From NCBI GenBank assembly GCA_947173495.1, contig CAMWFQ010000001.1, positions 308,989-372,988 on the forward strand: 64,000 nt of DNA, given 5' to 3'. The position numbers and the translations under genes are program-made. This DNA is from an uncultured Lachnospiraceae bacterium. Lineage in GTDB: Bacteria; Bacillota; Clostridia; Lachnospirales; Lachnospiraceae. How positions within the stretch are numbered: position 1 is the stretch's first letter; each line of letters starts with the position of its first letter. Below are positions 29,498 through 38,989 of this stretch, piece by piece. The notes beneath the pieces are model-generated. The model did not search any database, had not been told where the DNA came from, and was given only the letters and a program-made list of their open reading frames with translations.

Positions 29498-29778
29498 GTT
29501 ATTCCCCTGCTCTTATCATTGGATTTGTGCCTCTACACTTTTTATCAGCATCTACTATTGTACCATTCCTGTTTTAAATTCACAAGAATCTAGGGAGAGT
29601 TTTTATGAATCGAGCAGGGAAGATTTTCTCCCTGTTCACATGCAAGGCTCACGTTGCTAAGCAGCAATTTCACCTGTGCGCCTCTGTGTAATCGAGCAGG
29701 GGATGTTTTCCCCTGCTCGCGCACCAGGCACCGTCACCTTTTGCTGACATTTTTTCCTCCGGTGCCCGTATGCATAGA

Positions 29779-29806
29779 AAGACCCGGACAAAATGTCCGG
29801 GCCCAC
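29779..29806 (-). terminator. Rho-independent terminator downstream of oppA-like gene
   Basis: Minus strand GGCCCGGACATTTTGTCCGGGTC followed by TTTCT. Confidence 0.7.
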
Positions 29807-29849
29807 TCTGTATCAGAATTTCCATTTATGTCGGATCCAAATCCTGCTC

Positions 29850-31580
29850 TTATTCTGCGATATCTGCGTACATGAAGTACCAGTAACCATAAGCTGAATG
29901 CCAGGAACCTGTGATCTTCTCGCTCTGTAACCAGAAGTCATTGTAGTAAGCTACAGGAATACATCCTGCCTCTTCCATAAGAATATCCTCCGCCTCATGA
30001 AGAGCTGCGGAACGCTCGGCAGCATCAAGGGTCGTTCTGGATACGGTCATGGCTGCATCGTAATCTGCATTGTTGAACTTTCCATCATTGTTTCCGTTGC
30101 TGGAGAAGAGCAGATCCAGCATATTGGAAGGATCGCTGTAGTCGCCGACCCACCCGTTACGGGAAGCATCATAGTCGCCGTTACGACGCATAGGTGTAAA
30201 GCTTGCCCACTCAACGATATCTACGGTAACATCAACGCCGAGCTCACCCCATGCCTGCTGTAAGTACTCAGCTACTACCTTGTGGTAACCCGCATCATTG
30301 GTGGAATATGTGATAGCCGGCAGACCCTCGCCGTCCGGATATCCTGCATCAGCCAGGAGAGTCTTGGCTTCCTCAACGTTTGCCTCATGGTTTGCCGTAT
30401 CAATGTAAGGCTGTCCGCCGTTGGCGTTGTCGATAAACTGGCTTCCGTCAGTATCGATCCATCCGGGTCCCATGAAATTGCTTGCAGGAGAGTACGTACC
30501 CTGCATCAGTGTGTTGGCAACATATTCACGGTCAATTGCAAGGCTCAATGCCTTACGAACCTTTGCATCTGTAAAAGGCTCTCTCTGTGTATTCAGGCTC
30601 AGATAATAGGTACCGATAATAGGATCCACATGGAATTCCGGATTATCACTCAGGGAAGGAATCTCCTCTGTAGGCACATCCTTGATAAACAGAACTTCGC
30701 CTGTCTGATATGCGCTGTAAGATGCATTGGCATCCTCAATCAGGTTAAATTTGATCCCGTCAAGTTTGATGGCATCAGCATTCCAGTAGTTGGGATTCTT
30801 GCTCATCATAATATGAGATCCGGGAACCCACTCGGATACGTAGAAAGGTCCGTTGGAAATATAGGTCTCTGCAGAGGTTGCCCATGCATCGCCGTTTGCC
30901 TCAACAGTAGCCTCCTGTACAGGGCTTAAAGTTGCAAATGCGGCAAGACTTCCGAAGTAAGGGCAGGCTGTGCTCAGGGTAACTACCAGTGTAGAATCAT
31001 CCTCTGCCACTACCTGAAGGGCATCCAGATCGCCTGCGATAGCGGACTCATAGCCTTCCACCATGCTCAGAACAGTCTCTGCGTAGGGAGCAGCTACCAT
31101 AGGATCACATACTCTCTTCCAGCTGTAAACAAAATCATTGGCTGTCAGATCGGAACCGTCAGACCACTTTAATCCATCTCTTAAATGGAAGGTCCATGTA
31201 AGACCATCCTCGCTTGTCTCCCAGGTCTCAGCCTGTCCGGGAGCCAGCTTGCCTTCCTGATCAACGGTCAGAAGGCACTCAAAGGAATGAAGCAGCATAT
31301 TGCCGCCATCCACCGCGCTGTTCAGTGCAGGATCAATTGTTTCAGGATCAGGTCCGATCTGAACAGATAAGATCTTCTCTCCTGTAGATGCAGTGGTATC
31401 GGCTTCTGTGGTTTCCTCAGCGCTGTCGCTCTCGGTCTCCTCCTCTGCCGGAGCTGCATCTCCTTCTTCTGTCTGTGCAGCATCCGTACTGCTGTCTGCG
31501 CCATTGCCGCTTCCGCCGCAGGCTGTCAGTCCAGCAACCATGGTAGCTGCCAGTAAGAGTGCAATTACTCTCTTTTTCAT
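29850..31580 (-). CDS. oppA: Peptide ABC transporter substrate-binding protein (OppA-like)
   Basis: Lipobox GLTACGG; SBP family 5 blocks (DPETIDPALNSAVDGGNMLLHSFE; LRDGLKWSDGSDLTANDFVYSWKR). Confidence 0.9.
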   Translation of the reverse strand: MKKRVIALLLAATMVAGLTACGGSGNGADSSTDAAQTEEGDAAPAEEETESDSAEETTEADTTASTGEKILSVQIGPDPETIDPALNSAVDGGNMLLHSFECLLTVDQEGKLAPGQAETWETSEDGLTWTFHLRDGLKWSDGSDLTANDFVYSWKRVCDPMVAAPYAETVLSMVEGYESAIAGDLDALQVVAEDDSTLVVTLSTACPYFGSLAAFATLSPVQEATVEANGDAWATSAETYISNGPFYVSEWVPGSHIMMSKNPNYWNADAIKLDGIKFNLIEDANASYSAYQTGEVLFIKDVPTEEIPSLSDNPEFHVDPIIGTYYLSLNTQREPFTDAKVRKALSLAIDREYVANTLMQGTYSPASNFMGPGWIDTDGSQFIDNANGGQPYIDTANHEANVEEAKTLLADAGYPDGEGLPAITYSTNDAGYHKVVAEYLQQAWGELGVDVTVDIVEWASFTPMRRNGDYDASRNGWVGDYSDPSNMLDLLFSSNGNNDGKFNNADYDAAMTVSRTTLDAAERSAALHEAEDILMEEAGCIPVAYYNDFWLQSEKITGSWHSAYGYWYFMYADIAE

Positions 31581-31754
31581 ACTTTTTCCTCCTCTTTTAC
31601 TAAGGTGTATATTTTGGACAGAAACGCTGTCCTGTTGCCGCGGCCTCCCCTGTCAGGTTCCGCCGCATCTATAAACACTACAGATGCCTGAAACAGACGG
31701 GCAGATCACGAAATGTGCCCTGCGTTCTATAGCATCTATATTTGTTTATCACAT

Positions 31755-32744
31755 TTAATTCAAATTGTCAATATGATGGCAGGCGGCAAAATGTCCCTTT
31801 TCCACTTCGCGCCACACTGGTACCTGGGCTGCGCACTCCTCGGTCGCATACGGACATCTGGTGCGGAACCTGCATCCTGAAGGAGGATTTAAGGGACTCG
31901 GCACATCGCCCTCCAGTACGATACGGCTGCTTTCCTTTGCGGCTTTGGGATCCGCCACCGGAATCGCAGAGATCAGACTCTTGGTATAGGGATGAAGCGG
32001 GCGGCTGATCAGCTCGTAGCTGTCCGCAAGCTCCACCATTCTTCCCAGATACATCACGCCGATCCTGTTGGAAATATGCTTCACCGCGGATAAATCATGG
32101 GCAATGAACAGATAGGTCAGTCCCATATCCGCCTGCAGGTCCTCAAACATATTGATCACCTGGGCCTGAATGGAAACATCCAGCGCAGAGATTGGCTCGT
32201 CACAGACAATAAATTCCGGTCTCACCGCAAGGGCTCTCGCTATTCCCACTCTCTGACGCTGTCCGCCGGAGAACTCATGAGGAAAACGGTTCGCATGCTC
32301 GGAATTCAACCCCACTCTCTGCAGCATTTCTATGATAATGTCATATCGTTCCTGTTTATTCGCCGCCATTTTGTGGACATCAATGGCCTCCCCTACAATG
32401 TCCCCTACCGTCATCCTGGGATCCAGGCTTGCGTATGGATCCTGGAACACAATCTGCATCTTCTTGCGATAGGGAAGCATATCCGCGTAAGCTTTCTTTT
32501 CCACATCGAAGATCACATCCCCGTCATAGACGAATCTGCCTCCTGTAGGCTCATAAAGGCGCAGCATCGTCCGGCCCGTGGTGGTCTTTCCACAGCCTGA
32601 CTCTCCCACCAATCCCAGGGTTTCTCCCTTGTCAATGGTAAAGGATACATCGTCCACTGCCTGGATATATTTCTTCTTTTTGCCGAAACCGCCGGCAGGA
32701 AAATACTGTTGTAAATGTTCGACCTGAACTAGCTTCTCACTCAT
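31755..32744 (-). CDS. oppF: Oligopeptide ABC transporter ATP-binding protein (OppF-like)
   Basis: [12 protein letters not shown] Walker [16 protein letters not shown] signature, C-terminal Opp/Dpp domain. Confidence 0.92.
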   Translation of the reverse strand: MSEKLVQVEHLQQYFPAGGFGKKKKYIQAVDDVSFTIDKGETLGLVGESGCGKTTTGRTMLRLYEPTGGRFVYDGDVIFDVEKKAYADMLPYRKKMQIVFQDPYASLDPRMTVGDIVGEAIDVHKMAANKQERYDIIIEMLQRVGLNSEHANRFPHEFSGGQRQRVGIARALAVRPEFIVCDEPISALDVSIQAQVINMFEDLQADMGLTYLFIAHDLSAVKHISNRIGVMYLGRMVELADSYELISRPLHPYTKSLISAIPVADPKAAKESSRIVLEGDVPSPLNPPSGCRFRTRCPYATEECAAQVPVWREVEKGHFAACHHIDNLN

Positions 32745-33738
32745 TTGCGGCTCCTTTCTCCATCTCCTCCTTCTGGTTCAGCCAGCACTGGGTATAATGA
32801 ACCTCTCCAAAGCTGGTGACCGGCGGCATCTCCCGCAGGCAGATCTTCATACATGCCTCACAGCGGGGAGCAAAGGGGCATCCCTTCGGAGGATTGAGCA
32901 TATCCACAGGCGTTCCCTCAATGGGAACCAGTCTTTCATGCTCTCTGGTATCGATTCTGGGAATGGAGCGGATCAGCCCTTTGGTATACTGATGTCTGGG
33001 ATTATAAAAAATATCCTCCGCCGTACCGTATTCCACTACCTTCCCTGCATACATTACCGCAATTCTCTCGCACATGCTGGCGACTACCCCCAGATCATGG
33101 GTGATCATAATGATAGCCATACCCAGCCTTTCCTTCAGGCTCATCATCAGCTCCAGAATCTGCGCCTGAATGGTCACATCCAGAGCCGTAGTAGGTTCGT
33201 CTGCTATCAAAAGCTTGGGCTCACAGGCCAGTGCAATGGCAATCATGACACGCTGCCTCATACCGCCGGAGAGCTCATGGGGATACTGTTTCAGCCGTTT
33301 ATCTGGCTCGTTGATACCCACCAGCTCCAACAGCTCCCTGGCTCTCTCTCTGGCCTGGGCTCTGTTTTTGTCCGTGTGGAACAGCACGGCCTCCATGATC
33401 TGATTTCCAATGGTATAAACGGGATTTAAGCTGGTCATGGGATCCTGGAAGATAATGGAGATCTCATTTCCGCGTATCTTTCTCATTTCCTTTTCCGACA
33501 TCTGGTCGATCTGATGCCCGTTAAAGATAAGACTTCCGCCCAGCAGCTTGCCGGGGTGAGCCGTCAGCCCCATCAGACTATAGGCTGTGACCGATTTGCC
33601 TGAACCGCTCTCACCCACGATTCCCAGCACTTCCCCTTCTTTCAGCTGGATAGATACATCGTTTAACGCTTTCACCTCTCCTGCCGGAGTAAAAAAGGAA
33701 AGCCGTTCATTTTTTATATCAACAAGATATTCTGACAT
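32737..33738 (-). CDS. oppD: Oligopeptide ABC transporter ATP-binding protein (OppD-like)
   Basis: GESGSGKSVTAYS Walker A, LSGGMRQRVMIAIAL signature. Confidence 0.92.
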   Translation of the reverse strand: MSEYLVDIKNERLSFFTPAGEVKALNDVSIQLKEGEVLGIVGESGSGKSVTAYSLMGLTAHPGKLLGGSLIFNGHQIDQMSEKEMRKIRGNEISIIFQDPMTSLNPVYTIGNQIMEAVLFHTDKNRAQARERARELLELVGINEPDKRLKQYPHELSGGMRQRVMIAIALACEPKLLIADEPTTALDVTIQAQILELMMSLKERLGMAIIMITHDLGVVASMCERIAVMYAGKVVEYGTAEDIFYNPRHQYTKGLIRSIPRIDTREHERLVPIEGTPVDMLNPPKGCPFAPRCEACMKICLREMPPVTSFGEVHYTQCWLNQKEEMEKGAANE

Positions 33739-33748
33739 AGTTTCCTCC

Positions 33749-34795
33749 TCAGTTCTTCAGCTTGGGATCAAAGGCATCCCTGAGTCCGTCGCCCAGCAGG
33801 TTAAAGCTTAAAATGATCAGACTGATCAGAAGCGCCGGAATAAACAGCAGATACGGGTATGTATTCATACCGTTGATGGCATCGCTCGCAAGACTTCCCA
33901 GAGAGGGAAGGGGAACTGCCACTCCCATGCCCAGGAAGCTTAAAAAGCTCTCTGTAAAAATAGAAGAAGGGATCTGAAGAGTGGTGGTAACGATCAGCGT
34001 ACCAATACAGTTGGTGAGGAGATGCTTTTTGATGATCTTGCCGTTTCCCACTCCCAGCGCTCTGGCAGCGGTGACATACTCACTTTCCTTCAGCATCAGC
34101 ACCTGACTTCTGACCATCCTGGCCATGCCTACCCAGTAGAGCAGGGCAAATACAATGAAAATACTGATCAGATTTTTTCCCACCACGCCTACCCAGGCAA
34201 ATCCGGGCGCGTTCTTTAAATTTTCCAGCGGTGCATTCAGCGCAAAGGACAGAAGTACGATCAGGAGAATATCCGGCACTGTATAGATAATATCTACAAT
34301 CCGCATCATAATCAGATCCACCCGGCCCCCGAAGAAAGCAGCAATGGAACCATATGCGGAACCAATGATCAGAATGATTCCTGTTGCAATCAGGCCTACT
34401 ACAAGGGAAATACGGCTTCCCATCATCACTCGGATCGCATAATCCCGCCCCATCTTATCGGTTCCGAAAATATGAGGGAACACCTTCTCTCCGGCCTCGA
34501 TCCTGGCCTGCTCCTCCTCCGAATACTCCATGGGCGCCAGATTATTTGCCCCCTTCATCTGCTCCTTATAGCTATATGGATAAAAGGCCGGAACCACAAA
34601 GGAGAAGAGCATAACCACGATAATAACCACAATACTGACCATCGCCACTTTATTCCGTACAAGGCGCCGCATGCCGTCCTTCCAGAAGCTGATGCTCTCC
34701 CGCATGACCACCTGACTCTGTTTTTCCTCCTCTGTTGCGGGAAGAAAATCTTCAGGATTAAGTTTTAACTGAAAGCTGATTGGATTCTGTTTCAT
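33749..34795 (-). CDS. oppC: Oligopeptide ABC transporter permease (OppC-like)
   Basis: HIFGTDKMGRDYAIRVMMGSRISL; EYVTAARALGVGNGKIIKKHLL. Confidence 0.9.
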   Translation of the reverse strand: MKQNPISFQLKLNPEDFLPATEEEKQSQVVMRESISFWKDGMRRLVRNKVAMVSIVVIIVVMLFSFVVPAFYPYSYKEQMKGANNLAPMEYSEEEQARIEAGEKVFPHIFGTDKMGRDYAIRVMMGSRISLVVGLIATGIILIIGSAYGSIAAFFGGRVDLIMMRIVDIIYTVPDILLIVLLSFALNAPLENLKNAPGFAWVGVVGKNLISIFIVFALLYWVGMARMVRSQVLMLKESEYVTAARALGVGNGKIIKKHLLTNCIGTLIVTTTLQIPSSIFTESFLSFLGMGVAVPLPSLGSLASDAINGMNTYPYLLFIPALLISLIILSFNLLGDGLRDAFDPKLKN

Positions 34796-34809
34796 ATGCC
34801 TTAAACTCC

Positions 34810-35727
34810 TTACTTTAATTTGATTCTGGGATCCACAATCTTGTATACAATATCCACGATCACATTCATTACAATAATGAGTGTGGCAAGAAAAATAGTG
34901 GTTCCCATGATCAGCGTATAGTCACGTCCCGAGATGGCTGTGATAAACTCGCCGCCAAGCCCCGGGATAGTAAAAATCTTTTCCACAACAAAGCTGCCTG
35001 TCACCGTGTAGGCAAGCATAGGGCCCACATAAGTAACCACAGGCAGAATCGCATTCCTTAAAGCATGCTTAAACAGGATCAGAATTCCGGAAACGCCCTT
35101 GGCCTTTGCGGTACGCATATAATCCTGCCCCAGGACATCCAGCATGGAAGAGCGCATCAGTCTCATAATGTACGCCGTAGGGTAAAAGGACAGAGCCAGC
35201 ACCGGCATCACGTAGTTTTTCCAGGAGCTGAGTCCGATGGTGGGAAGGAGTCTTAATTTCACTCCAAGGAAATACAGCAGCAGTGTGCAGATTACAAAGC
35301 TGGGAACGGCAATCCCGCAGGTGGCGACCACACTGATCAGACTGTCCAGAAATTTTCCTCTTTTGAGCGCCGCAATACTTCCCAGTGGAATTCCTATGAG
35401 CAGAGCCACCAGAACGGAAAGCCCGCCCACCCTTGCGGATACCGGAAATTTCATTTTGATAATATCCATTACAGTACGTCCGCGCTGCTTCAGGCTGTCG
35501 CCAAAATCCCCGTGCAGCGCATCCCACATATAGGTAATATACTGCTGTGGGAGCGGCTTATCCAACCCGTACTTGGCCTCCAAAGCAGCCGTTGCCTGGG
35601 GGCTTATGGCCTTTTCCGAAAGGAAAGGTCCGCCGGGAACCATATTCATCAGGAAAAAGGTAATAGTTGCAACTGCCCAGATGGTAACAATTGCAAGACC
35701 GATTCTCTTTGCAATATACTTCAGCAT
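34810..35727 (-). CDS. oppB: Oligopeptide ABC transporter permease (OppB-like)
   Basis: MLKYIAKRIGLAIVTIWAVATITFFLMNMVPGGPF; DYMRTAKAKGVSGILILFKHALRNAILPVVTYVG; preferred start at 35727. Confidence 0.9.
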   Translation of the reverse strand: MLKYIAKRIGLAIVTIWAVATITFFLMNMVPGGPFLSEKAISPQATAALEAKYGLDKPLPQQYITYMWDALHGDFGDSLKQRGRTVMDIIKMKFPVSARVGGLSVLVALLIGIPLGSIAALKRGKFLDSLISVVATCGIAVPSFVICTLLLYFLGVKLRLLPTIGLSSWKNYVMPVLALSFYPTAYIMRLMRSSMLDVLGQDYMRTAKAKGVSGILILFKHALRNAILPVVTYVGPMLAYTVTGSFVVEKIFTIPGLGGEFITAISGRDYTLIMGTTIFLATLIIVMNVIVDIVYKIVDPRIKLK

Positions 35728-36028
35728 AGTTATCCTCGTTTCTGCGCCGCTTCTTTTCCGGCATACGCATACGCCTTTTGCATACTTGTCTTCTTGTATA
35801 CACATATGACAGGCCTGAGGCGCAGCGCTGCCGCAGACCTCCGGTGAACGATCCGGTTCCTCTTTTACTTTTCCCTGCTACAGTGCAAAAGTTTCCAGGT
35901 TTTAAAAAAGAACCACAGTGTTTACCATGTCAAACCCCATCGTTCGCCCACAATGCAAGTATTTTATCTTAAAAATGCTTTGCTTGTCAATTCTATTTCG
36001 CATTTTTTTTGCTTTTTCATGATTTTAT

Positions 36029-36057
36029 GCATAAAATGTTACAAAATATGCAAAATA
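36029..36057 (+). promoter_or_regulatory. Putative forespore sigma-F/G-type promoter of spoVAC
   Basis: GCATA - 17 bp - CAAAATA upstream of the TTG start. Confidence 0.4.
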
Positions 36058-36114
36058 AAAAACAGTTATACTCTGAAACACAGAAAATAAATTCATAATA
36101 AAGGAGAATGGGAA

Positions 36115-36594
36115 TTGAGTCAGTCAAAAAATCCAGAACAAATGGATCTGGAAAAAGATTATGAAGAATATGTAAAAAAGATCACTCCTACTCACAACCT
36201 GTATCTGCAGATGCTGAAAGCCTTTATCACCGGGGGAATCATCTGTACGGCCGGACAGTTTTTATTGAATTTTGCCGCATCCCAACTGGGAATGGACAAG
36301 GAAAGTGCCGGAAGTTTCTGCTCCCTGGTTCTGGTATTTGCCAGTGTCCTTCTCACCGGATTTAATATTTATCCATCAATTGTCAAATTCGGAGGGGCGG
36401 GGGCCCTGGTTCCCATCACCGGATTTGCCAATTCAGTAGCTGCGCCGGCGGTTGAATTCAAAAAGGAAGGACAGGTTTTCGGCGTAGGCTGCAAGATCTT
36501 CACCATAGCCGGTCCCGTAATCCTTTATGGCATCTTTACCAGCTGGCTGCTGGGCCTGGGATATTGGATCGGAAAAACAGCCGGACTCTTTTGA
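36115..36594 (+). CDS. spoVAC: Stage V sporulation protein AC
   Basis: SpoVAC-like (TPTHNLYLQMLKAFITGGIICTAGQFLLNF); TTG start with SD aaggag. Confidence 0.9.
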   Translation: MSQSKNPEQMDLEKDYEEYVKKITPTHNLYLQMLKAFITGGIICTAGQFLLNFAASQLGMDKESAGSFCSLVLVFASVLLTGFNIYPSIVKFGGAGALVPITGFANSVAAPAVEFKKEGQVFGVGCKIFTIAGPVILYGIFTSWLLGLGYWIGKTAGLF

Positions 36595-36602
36595 GCCCGG
36601 CT
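36577..36602 (+). terminator. Hairpin overlapping spoVAC stop
   Basis: CAGCCGG-actcttttgagc-CCGGCTG. Confidence 0.5.
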
Positions 36603-36613
36603 GCTATCTCGTC

Positions 36614-37375
36614 TTATTTATTCATTTTATAAACCGGATCCGCCGGATAGCCGCCCTTAAGCTTCTGCATCCCCCGCTGAACCGCATCTCTGGAATTCTT
36701 CCAGTCCGCATCCTTGTTCCGGTAGTCAAACTTATCAATGAGCCAGGATACATCCTCCTGGATCCTTTCCATATTTTTCTCCATCAGCTCAAACATGGCC
36801 GGATAGAAATCCTTCTTTTCCTTATCGTTTAAGCGTGTCTCCGAAGCCTCGCAGATATCTCCGAAATGCTGAAGGCAGAAGCCCTTTCCCTCAAGAATCT
36901 TCTTTTTGAATGCTTCGTCGTTCTTATACATGTAAAAAAAAGTATCCATATACCGGTCATAATTATCTGTGAATCTTTTGCAGATGTAGCAGGACTTCTC
37001 TCTCTCCTGCGCCCAGACGCCAATGGGATTTTCTCTCTCCGCATTCTTTTTGAATTTTCCCATCAGCGTGGATTTGGAAGGGGTAAACTTTTTAAACTGC
37101 TCCTTCATCTCCTTATTGACCTGCATATAATGGGTCTTCAGAATCCACCCGTTTCCCAGCGTATTGCCATAGTCAAACATCTTCTTAAAGTGCGCCCGGC
37201 AGAACCCCGCCTTGTCGGTGGCCTCTCTCACATCGCTCTCCATATAAGAAGCGCCGCTCCCCAGTACAAAGTCAATGGCATCCTGCTCCACTGCTCTTTC
37301 GATATTGCAAAAAGGACATTCGTCTCCTGCGTTCACCGCGTCGTTCAATGGTATCGTATAAAGCTTTTCCTTCAC
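36614..37375 (-). CDS. DUF6062-like protein (CxxC-containing)
   Basis: DECPFCNIERAVEQDAIDFVLG...GFCRAHFKKM; SCYICKRF. Confidence 0.65.
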   Translation of the reverse strand: MKEKLYTIPLNDAVNAGDECPFCNIERAVEQDAIDFVLGSGASYMESDVREATDKAGFCRAHFKKMFDYGNTLGNGWILKTHYMQVNKEMKEQFKKFTPSKSTLMGKFKKNAERENPIGVWAQEREKSCYICKRFTDNYDRYMDTFFYMYKNDEAFKKKILEGKGFCLQHFGDICEASETRLNDKEKKDFYPAMFELMEKNMERIQEDVSWLIDKFDYRNKDADWKNSRDAVQRGMQKLKGGYPADPVYKMNK

Positions 37376-37396
37376 TCTTCTCCTCCTCTTTCCCGC

Positions 37397-38050
37397 TTAT
37401 TTGTAGCAAAAGCCTTTCATCATGGACAGATACTGCCTGACCTCCTGAAAATACAGCTCCGGCTGAAAACTTCCTGTCCGGAACTGCTCACTCATAAGTC
37501 CGTCCATGGTAAATTCCAGCACTCTGGCCACTTTATTCAAATCCGCATTCTTTTTGAACTTGTCCGCATCCGCTCTGGCCATAATCTCCTTATACTGATC
37601 CGGCAGAATGTCGCGTTTCTCCCGGGTCTCCACCAGGGCTTCACTGACATTTTCTTCCCGGCTGCGGTTCAAAAACTGTAAGATGTAAGGGTAATTTTTC
37701 ATTGCTTTGAGCTGAGAACCCTTGATCTGTGAAATAAGCTCAAAGTAGTCGGTTTCCTTGGACGAAACGCCCGTGGACAGTTCCAGCATGATATACCGGA
37801 CACTGTAATCATAAATGAACGTGTACAATCCCAGCTTACTGATAAAATAGTGGAACAAAAGTCCCTTGCTGATCCCTGCCTCCTTCACGATTTCATCCGT
37901 GCTGGCATGGGCATAACCGTATAATGCAAAAATCTTCAGCGATGCATTGATCATCCGGTCCTGCTTTTCCTTCTTCAGATCAAAAAATTTTTCATTCATA
38001 AAATCCCTTATCCCCCGTTGTAGCCCGCCCTTTTTGATTTCTGACAGCAA
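37397..38050 (-). CDS. TetR/AcrR family transcriptional regulator
   Basis: YAHASTDEIVKEAGISKGLLFHYFISKLGLYTFIYDY HTH. Confidence 0.9.
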   Translation of the reverse strand: MLSEIKKGGLQRGIRDFMNEKFFDLKKEKQDRMINASLKIFALYGYAHASTDEIVKEAGISKGLLFHYFISKLGLYTFIYDYSVRYIMLELSTGVSSKETDYFELISQIKGSQLKAMKNYPYILQFLNRSREENVSEALVETREKRDILPDQYKEIMARADADKFKKNADLNKVARVLEFTMDGLMSEQFRTGSFQPELYFQEVRQYLSMMKGFCYK

Positions 38051-38294
38051 AATCCCTGCAAAACGTGGATTCTGTTGTTGACTTTATGAGTCGAAAATAA
38101 ATATAACACATTTTTCCACCCCCTTCAATTATCTGAAGCAAACTAGTATCAGACTTTTTTTCATCTACCAGATTTAGTGGAAAACTTTTTGTAACAGATA
38201 ACTTTTTAGAATTTTTATACATATTCTCTTTTCATTTTCACAAAATAGTATTAATATATTACTAGTATGAAGAAGAACCGAAAGGAGTATCTCT

Positions 38295-38837
38295 ATGTCC
38301 AAAAAATTTGGTAAATTTTTACTTTTCTCCGCTGTAGCCGGTGCCGCCGCCTATAGTATGTATTACTTTCTGAAGTCAAAGGACAACGCCGTCTCCCCGG
38401 AAAAGGCCGAAGATGTGGATGATGATTTTGATGATTTCAGCGAAGATCTTGATGAAGATACAACTGCGTCCAAGGAACGCTCCTATGTCTCCTTAAATCT
38501 GGATAAAGCGGAGGCCTTTGCTTCGGAAGCCTTCCACAAAGCAAAAGAAATGATTGTCGATTCCGTCCATCAGGTAAAGGACACTGTAAAGGCTGTAACC
38601 GAGACCCAGGCCGGTGCGGAAAGCAATTTTACAGATCTGACCGCATTGAACAAAGAAAAAGAAGCAGAAGAAGGAACTGTTTCCCAGGATGCTTCCTCTG
38701 AGGAGAGTGCTGAAAAGGTTCCGGCTCCCGCCGCATCGGATGCTCCCGCTGCAGAAAACGGATCCTCCGCCGAAAGCGCTTCCCCGGAAGCTCACACTGA
38801 AAAAGTGGAAGAATTCTTTGACGACGATAATCCATAA
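38295..38837 (+). CDS. Hypothetical membrane-anchored acidic protein
   Basis: N-terminal TM (FLLFSAVAGAAAYSMYYFL), SD aaaggag, acidic C-terminus. Confidence 0.7.
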   Translation: MSKKFGKFLLFSAVAGAAAYSMYYFLKSKDNAVSPEKAEDVDDDFDDFSEDLDEDTTASKERSYVSLNLDKAEAFASEAFHKAKEMIVDSVHQVKDTVKAVTETQAGAESNFTDLTALNKEKEAEEGTVSQDASSEESAEKVPAPAASDAPAAENGSSAESASPEAHTEKVEEFFDDDNP

Positions 38838-38843
38838 TGCACA

Positions 38844-38876
38844 CAATCGGGCAGGGAAGATTTTTCCCTGCCCGTT
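38844..38876 (+). terminator. Terminator-like hairpin (dispersed AATCGAGCAGGGAA family)
   Basis: aatcGGGCAGGGAAgattTTTCCCTGCCC. Confidence 0.65.
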
Positions 38877-38989
38877 CGCTCCGCCGCAGTTCAAGCCTCG
38901 CGGAGCGTTCTTGTATCACAGTAACCACCATATTGGCAGCACCTGCAAATTTGGGCGTCAGAACAAAAGAAAGAGGAGTCTGCCATATC

